Assembly: GCF_003583365.1 (NCBI RefSeq)
Contig: NZ_QXED01000003.1
Location: forward strand, 496,001 to 560,000
Length of the DNA stretch: 64,000 bases
Direction of reading: 5' to 3'
Origin: Fibrisoma montanum
GTDB lineage: Bacteria > Bacteroidota > Bacteroidia > Cytophagales > Spirosomataceae
Of the stretch, positions 60,475 through 64,000 are shown one piece after another. Every line of letters starts with the position of its first letter. Position 1 is the stretch's first letter. The position numbers were made by a program, and so were the translations under genes. Below the pieces are notes generated by a model, which was not told the DNA's origin, made no database searches, and saw only the letters and a program-made list of their open reading frames with translations.

Positions 60475-61497
60475 TCAGGCTTTACCGCCGTTGACGGCCA
60501 TCTGCAACGCCCGGACAATGCTCCGGTTACTCAGTTCAACCTTGAATTTGTTGTGCGACAGGGGTCTGGCGCCGGCCATTTCGGCCTCGGCTGCCTGCCT
60601 GAAGGTCGCGTCGCTGGCTTCTTTCCCGACGAGCAGCTGCTCGGCCTTTAGTGCCCGCCAGGGTTTGTGGGCTACCCCGCCCATGGCGATCCGGGCCTGA
60701 ACGATCCGGTTTTCCTTCATCTCCAGCGCGGCCGCCACCGACACCAGCGCAAAAGCGTATGATGAGCGGTCGCGCACTTTCAGGTAGTAGGAATGGTCGG
60801 CGAAGCGGTTCCTGGGCAGTTCAATGGCCGTGATCAGCTCGCCGTGATTCAGGTTGGTGTCTTTCTCGGGCGTATCGCCGGGCAGCCGGTGGAAGTCAGC
60901 AAACGCGATGCTGCGTTCCTGCCCGTCGGCCTTCCTGACGTTTACCGTTGCGTCGAGCGCGGCCAGCGCTATGGCCATGTCGGAGGGGTAAACGGCCACG
61001 CATTTCTCCGACCAGCCGAAAATTGCGTGCATGCGGTTAATGCCTTCCAGCGCTCCGCATCCCGCCCGGGCCGACGACTCATCCGGCTCGCGTTTGTTGC
61101 ACGGCATCGACACCTCGTAAAAGTACGGGCAGCGGGTTCGCTGGAGCAGGTTGCCGCCGTTGGTCGCCATGTTGCGGATCTGCCCCGATGCGCCGGCCAG
61201 AATTGCCTGCGTCAGCAGCGGGTAGTTCTGCCGGACCAGCGGGTGATTGGCCGCATCGGCGTTCCGGCCCAGACCGCCGATCGACAGACCGCCCTGGTTG
61301 GGGCCGGACGTAATGGTTCTGATCTGGGTAAGCGGCAGCCGGGTGATGTCGATCAGCTCGTCCGGCCGCTCAACATCCTCCTTCATCAGATCGAGCAGGT
61401 TGGTTCCCCCGGCCAGAAACCGGGCATTGGGGTTGCCCGTCAGGCTCCGCACGGCCGAGGCCGCGTCTTTGGCGTTGGTGAATCGGAATGGTCTCAT
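60475..61497 (-). CDS. paoB: FAD subunit of the PaoABC-like aldehyde oxidoreductase
   Basis: A 340-residue FAD-binding subunit: ARFLAGGTNLLDLMKEDVERPDELIDIT (FAD pyrophosphate loop) and SGQIRNMATNGGNLLQRTRCPYF. As in E. coli PaoB, an extra loop holds four Cys (TRCPYF, PCNKRE, GCGALEG, EKCVA), which in that protein bind a [4Fe-4S] cluster; here the residues are present, so the same is likely. It links the Mo/Fe-S chain to the outside acceptor. 15 bases separate it from the upstream and 19 from the downstream gene. Confidence 0.93.
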   Translation of the reverse strand: MRPFRFTNAKDAASAVRSLTGNPNARFLAGGTNLLDLMKEDVERPDELIDITRLPLTQIRTITSGPNQGGLSIGGLGRNADAANHPLVRQNYPLLTQAILAGASGQIRNMATNGGNLLQRTRCPYFYEVSMPCNKREPDESSARAGCGALEGINRMHAIFGWSEKCVAVYPSDMAIALAALDATVNVRKADGQERSIAFADFHRLPGDTPEKDTNLNHGELITAIELPRNRFADHSYYLKVRDRSSYAFALVSVAAALEMKENRIVQARIAMGGVAHKPWRALKAEQLLVGKEASDATFRQAAEAEMAGARPLSHNKFKVELSNRSIVRALQMAVNGGKA

Positions 61498-61512
61498 GGG
61501 TGTTGTGAAGGG

Positions 61513-62313
61513 TTAGCCGACAAACTGCCAGGTCTGCTCGACGGGTTTGCCGCTGTAGACTTCCTGAATGGCCGCCACAATATTTGGATACGCACCGCAT
61601 CGGCACAGATTCCCCGACATGCGCTCCCGAATCTCCTCGGCCGATAAGCGAACTGGTCCCGCCGTCTGCCGGACGTTTTCGGTTACGTAGCTGGCGTGAC
61701 CGGTTCTGGCTTCTTCCAGCAGGGCCACCGCCGAGCAGATCTGTCCCGGTGTGCAGAACCCGCACTGGAAGCCGTCGTGCTTCAGGAAAGCCGCCTGCAT
61801 GGGGTGCAGCCGCACCGCCGATCCGGTCTGGTTCTGCGCCAGTCCTTCAATCGTCTGCACGCTCCGGCCCTCGCAGGTGGCCGCCAGGGTCAGACAGGAC
61901 AGCACCCGGCGCCCGTCGACCAGCACCGTACAGGCACCGCATTGGCCCTGGTCGCAGCCTTTCTTGGAACCGGTCAGTTCGAGTTTTTCGCGCAGGGTGT
62001 CCAGCAGGGTCATCCGCGAATCGACCGTCAGCTTTCGGGCCGCGCCGTTGACCTTGAACGATACGTTCACGCCGTTTTCGATGGCCGCCGACGCAGGTTC
62101 CGGGGCCGATGGTACGCTGAGCGGCCGGGTGAAGACCTGCTCCGCCACGGCCGAGTGAGCCGCCAGGAGCCCGCCACCGGCCAGCGTCATCAGTTTCAGG
62201 AAATGGCGTCTGTTCACCCCCGTATCCAGAATTTCGTCCAGATCTTCGGGCATCAGGTCCTCAAACAGCTTCTTTTCGTCGTCGGTCAGTTGAGGGGTTT
62301 GGTTGTCTTCCAT
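61513..62313 (-). CDS. paoA: [2Fe-2S] subunit of the PaoABC-like aldehyde oxidoreductase, with Tat signal
   Basis: The ATG at 62313 gives 266 residues. An acidic N-terminal stretch (DDEKKLFEDLMPEDLDEIL) precedes a twin-arginine signal at about residues 36-58 (NRRHFLKLMTLAGGGLLAAHS), so the signal is unusually far in. Then the two-cluster subunit: GCDQGQCGACTVLVDG...SC and CGFCTPGQICSAV...GNLCRCGAYPN. It passes electrons from Mo to FAD and carries the complex across the membrane. It is the first gene of the paoA-B-C order. Confidence 0.93.
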   Translation of the reverse strand: MEDNQTPQLTDDEKKLFEDLMPEDLDEILDTGVNRRHFLKLMTLAGGGLLAAHSAVAEQVFTRPLSVPSAPEPASAAIENGVNVSFKVNGAARKLTVDSRMTLLDTLREKLELTGSKKGCDQGQCGACTVLVDGRRVLSCLTLAATCEGRSVQTIEGLAQNQTGSAVRLHPMQAAFLKHDGFQCGFCTPGQICSAVALLEEARTGHASYVTENVRQTAGPVRLSAEEIRERMSGNLCRCGAYPNIVAAIQEVYSGKPVEQTWQFVG

Positions 62314-62495
62314 TAGGCACGAGTTGGGGGATAAAGTGTATGCAGGCAAAAGACCTGAGACGCTTATTTTTACACGGAGAGGTATACTAAACATAACTTA
62401 TTATCAAGTTGATTGTTGTGCGGACGCATGGCCTGAGGGGATGTGGCCGACTGGCGGGCAAAAGTAGAAACGGCTTCGACCCAACTTCTAAGACC

Positions 62496-63605
62496 ATGCG
62501 TTGCTCTGCTCTCTTCCGCTCGTTTCTGCCGGCCCATAAAGCCGTTACGGTCCTGCTCCTCGTCGGGACTCTGATCAGTACGTCGATTACGCCCGGATAC
62601 GGCCAGACCACACCGGCCGGGACCGTCGAACGGATCAAGGTGCACGGCAAGGGTCTGGAAGGCAATCTGGCGGGCGATTCGCCGGATCGCGACGTATCGA
62701 TTTACCTGCCCCCGAGCTATAAGACCGACAAGAAACGGCGCTACCCGGTCATCTACTTCCTGCACGGCTTTACGGACAGCGACGATAAGTGGTACGGCCT
62801 GACAAAGCACTGGATCAACCTGCCCGCCGTGGTGGACAAGGCGCTGGCCGAGGGCAAAACGAAGGAGTTTATCATCGTGACGCCCAACGCCTACAACCGC
62901 TACTTCGGGAGCATGTACTCCAACTCCGTAACGATTGGCAACTGGGAAGATTACGTAGCGAAAGAACTGGTAGCCTACATCGACAAGAACTACCGCACCC
63001 TGCCGCAAGCCGCCAGCCGCGGACTGGCCGGGCACTCGATGGGCGGCTACGGCACGATACGTATTGGGCAGAAGCACCCCGAGATATTCTCCAGTCTCTA
63101 CCTGCTCAGCCCCTGCTGCCTGATACCGGGCACAAACGGCCCCGGCAACCCCGAGATGGCGGCCCGACTGGAAGGCATCAAGACGCAGGCGGAGCTGGAA
63201 AAAGCCGATTTCTTCACCAAAGCCATGTTTGCCTCGGCGGCATCGTGGTCGCCGAATCCCGGCCAGGCCCCCTTCTATCTGGATTTGCCGGTGAAAGACG
63301 GCCAGCCGCAGCCGATGGTTACGGCCAGATGGACCGCCAACGCCCCCCTCGCTACGCTGGACCAGTACGTATCGAACATCCGGCAACTACGGGCGATGGC
63401 CTTCGATGCGGGTAACAAAGACGTGAGCATTGCGGCCAACATCAAAGTGCTGGACGGCATGCTGACTACGTACCAGATACCGCACACCTACGAAGAATAC
63501 GACGGCGACCATATCAACCGCATCGCCGAGCGCATCGAGCAGAAGATGCTGCCGTTCTTTAGCGGGAATCTGGTTGATGAAGAAATAAGAGCAGGAAGAA
63601 AGTAG
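62496..63605 (+). CDS. Secreted esterase D/antigen 85-like alpha/beta hydrolase
   Basis: The ATG at 62496 gives 369 residues with a signal ([21 protein letters not shown]). The esterase pattern is clear: [52 protein letters not shown], the nucleophile in [16 protein letters not shown], Asp in FDAGNKD and His in [14 protein letters not shown]. It hydrolyses acyl or acetyl esters, perhaps on sugars such as xylan side groups, in the periplasm. It is divergent from the paoABC-like operon. Confidence 0.9.
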   Translation: MRCSALFRSFLPAHKAVTVLLLVGTLISTSITPGYGQTTPAGTVERIKVHGKGLEGNLAGDSPDRDVSIYLPPSYKTDKKRRYPVIYFLHGFTDSDDKWYGLTKHWINLPAVVDKALAEGKTKEFIIVTPNAYNRYFGSMYSNSVTIGNWEDYVAKELVAYIDKNYRTLPQAASRGLAGHSMGGYGTIRIGQKHPEIFSSLYLLSPCCLIPGTNGPGNPEMAARLEGIKTQAELEKADFFTKAMFASAASWSPNPGQAPFYLDLPVKDGQPQPMVTARWTANAPLATLDQYVSNIRQLRAMAFDAGNKDVSIAANIKVLDGMLTTYQIPHTYEEYDGDHINRIAERIEQKMLPFFSGNLVDEEIRAGRK

Positions 63606-63678
63606 TGAAGCAGACCTCGGTGTTACCTTACACTACTCTAATTTTAGTATCAAAAAGAAAAACGACTGGCTGGTTCGT

Positions 63679-63721
63679 ATTATAAGCTTGTATGCTTATA
63701 ATTGCCCATTATAAGCTTATA
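63679..63721. promoter_or_regulatory. Palindromic operator cluster before the SatD-like gene
   Basis: ATTATAAGC (63679-63687) pairs with GCTTATAAT (63694-63702); a second ATTATAAGC at 63708-63716 overlaps the 12-bp palindrome TATAAGCTTATA (63710-63721). The next gene starts at 63734. The double arrangement fits a repressor or activator site right at the promoter. Inference. Confidence 0.6.
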
Positions 63722-63733
63722 GCCTTATATTGT

Positions 63734-64000
63734 ATGTCAACACCAGTTAGTAACGCACAATACGCAGTCTTAACGGGCGACATCGTAAACTCGTCTAAAC
63801 TCAACGTAACGGAGCGTGAAACGCTGCTAAGGTCTTTAACCAGCTTGTTTGACAAAGATCAGGAGGGAAGCGAAAATGACCTCAAGCTGAAGGTAACTTT
63901 CGAGATCTACCGGGGCGACAGCTTTCAAAGTTTGCTCGATATTCCCCAACAAGCCTTGCGGATTGCCCTGATCATTCGTACCTACTTACAAAGCCAGGTC
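63734..64000 (+). CDS. SatD-family-like protein, N-terminal part
   Basis: The ATG at 63734 opens a frame of 89 codons that runs off the window. It begins MSTPVSNAQYAVLTGDIVNSSKL, and the YAVLTGDIVNS motif marks the SatD-like family, followed by FEIYRGDSFQSLLD and ALRIALIIRTYL. The family's biochemical role is poorly known; in Bacteroidota it often stands next to a DUF3307 membrane protein. A palindromic operator lies immediately upstream, so expression is probably tightly switched. Confidence 0.8.
   Translation, partial: MSTPVSNAQYAVLTGDIVNSSKLNVTERETLLRSLTSLFDKDQEGSENDLKLKVTFEIYRGDSFQSLLDIPQQALRIALIIRTYLQSQV

Overview
The window comes from a free-living member of the Bacteroidota, most likely a Cytophagales bacterium of the Spirosoma/Larkinella kind. 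The main clues are the gene families: carboxypeptidase-like regulatory domains on outer-membrane proteins, DUF1080 (3-keto-disaccharide hydrolase) proteins, a ThuA/PQQ/PKD/cytochrome c/CBM protein, an outer-membrane beta-barrel receptor and a SatD-type gene at the right edge. Shine-Dalgarno sequences are weak, and at least one promoter has the Bacteroidota form TTTG-N18-TAnnTTTG. No rRNA, tRNA, IS transposase or CRISPR array was seen.

Layout. 1-6.6 kb: the end of a Gfo/Idh/MocA oxidoreductase, then a minus-strand group (ThuA-PQQ-cytochrome c giant, L-rhamnose mutarotase, NTF2-like protein, NAD(P)-binding protein) and a monohaem cytochrome c. 7-12.6 kb: a quinol-monooxygenase-like protein, an AraC regulator divergent from an aldo/keto reductase, and a two-subunit isoquinoline-oxidoreductase-type molybdenum hydroxylase. 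13-15.8 kb: an AT-rich island with a DHFR/RibD-like gene, a VOC/HHH gene pair and an esterase. They are separated by two related elements of about 133 bp that look like integron attC sites. 15.9-25.7 kb: an SDR, a DUF6600-type protein, an S9 peptidase, a GH5 enzyme, an enolase-superfamily protein, a DUF1080-like protein and a truncated haemoglobin. 25.7-27.4 kb: a scarred toxin-antitoxin locus (DUF433 antitoxin, frameshifted DUF5615 toxin) lying between a broken copy and an intact copy of a lipoprotein gene end.

27.5-37 kb is a secreted carbohydrate/oxidation block: heparinase-like lyase, PQQ-type sugar dehydrogenase, amidohydrolase, DUF1080, Bcr/CflA exporter and a second GH5. 36.8-44.8 kb holds a TPR histidine kinase with no partner response regulator, two lipoproteins, a membrane AraC regulator, and a large fusion of a Bacteroidota regulatory-domain protein with an M1 aminopeptidase. 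44.9-50.1 kb: formamidase-like enzyme, GT39-type glycosyltransferase, methyltransferase and small lipoproteins. 50.5-56 kb: vanadium haloperoxidase, beta-barrel receptor and LolA-like protein. 56-62.3 kb: cytochrome c-PQQ dehydrogenase and a three-subunit PaoABC-like molybdenum aldehyde oxidoreductase. The window ends with a secreted esterase and the start of a SatD-like gene behind a dense palindromic operator.

Functionally, much of the window is periplasmic or secreted: sugar and aldehyde oxidation (three PQQ-type and two molybdenum enzymes, several feeding c-type cytochromes) combined with polysaccharide hydrolysis. The most unusual feature is the attC-like cassette array at 13.0-14.9 kb, for which no integrase is visible.
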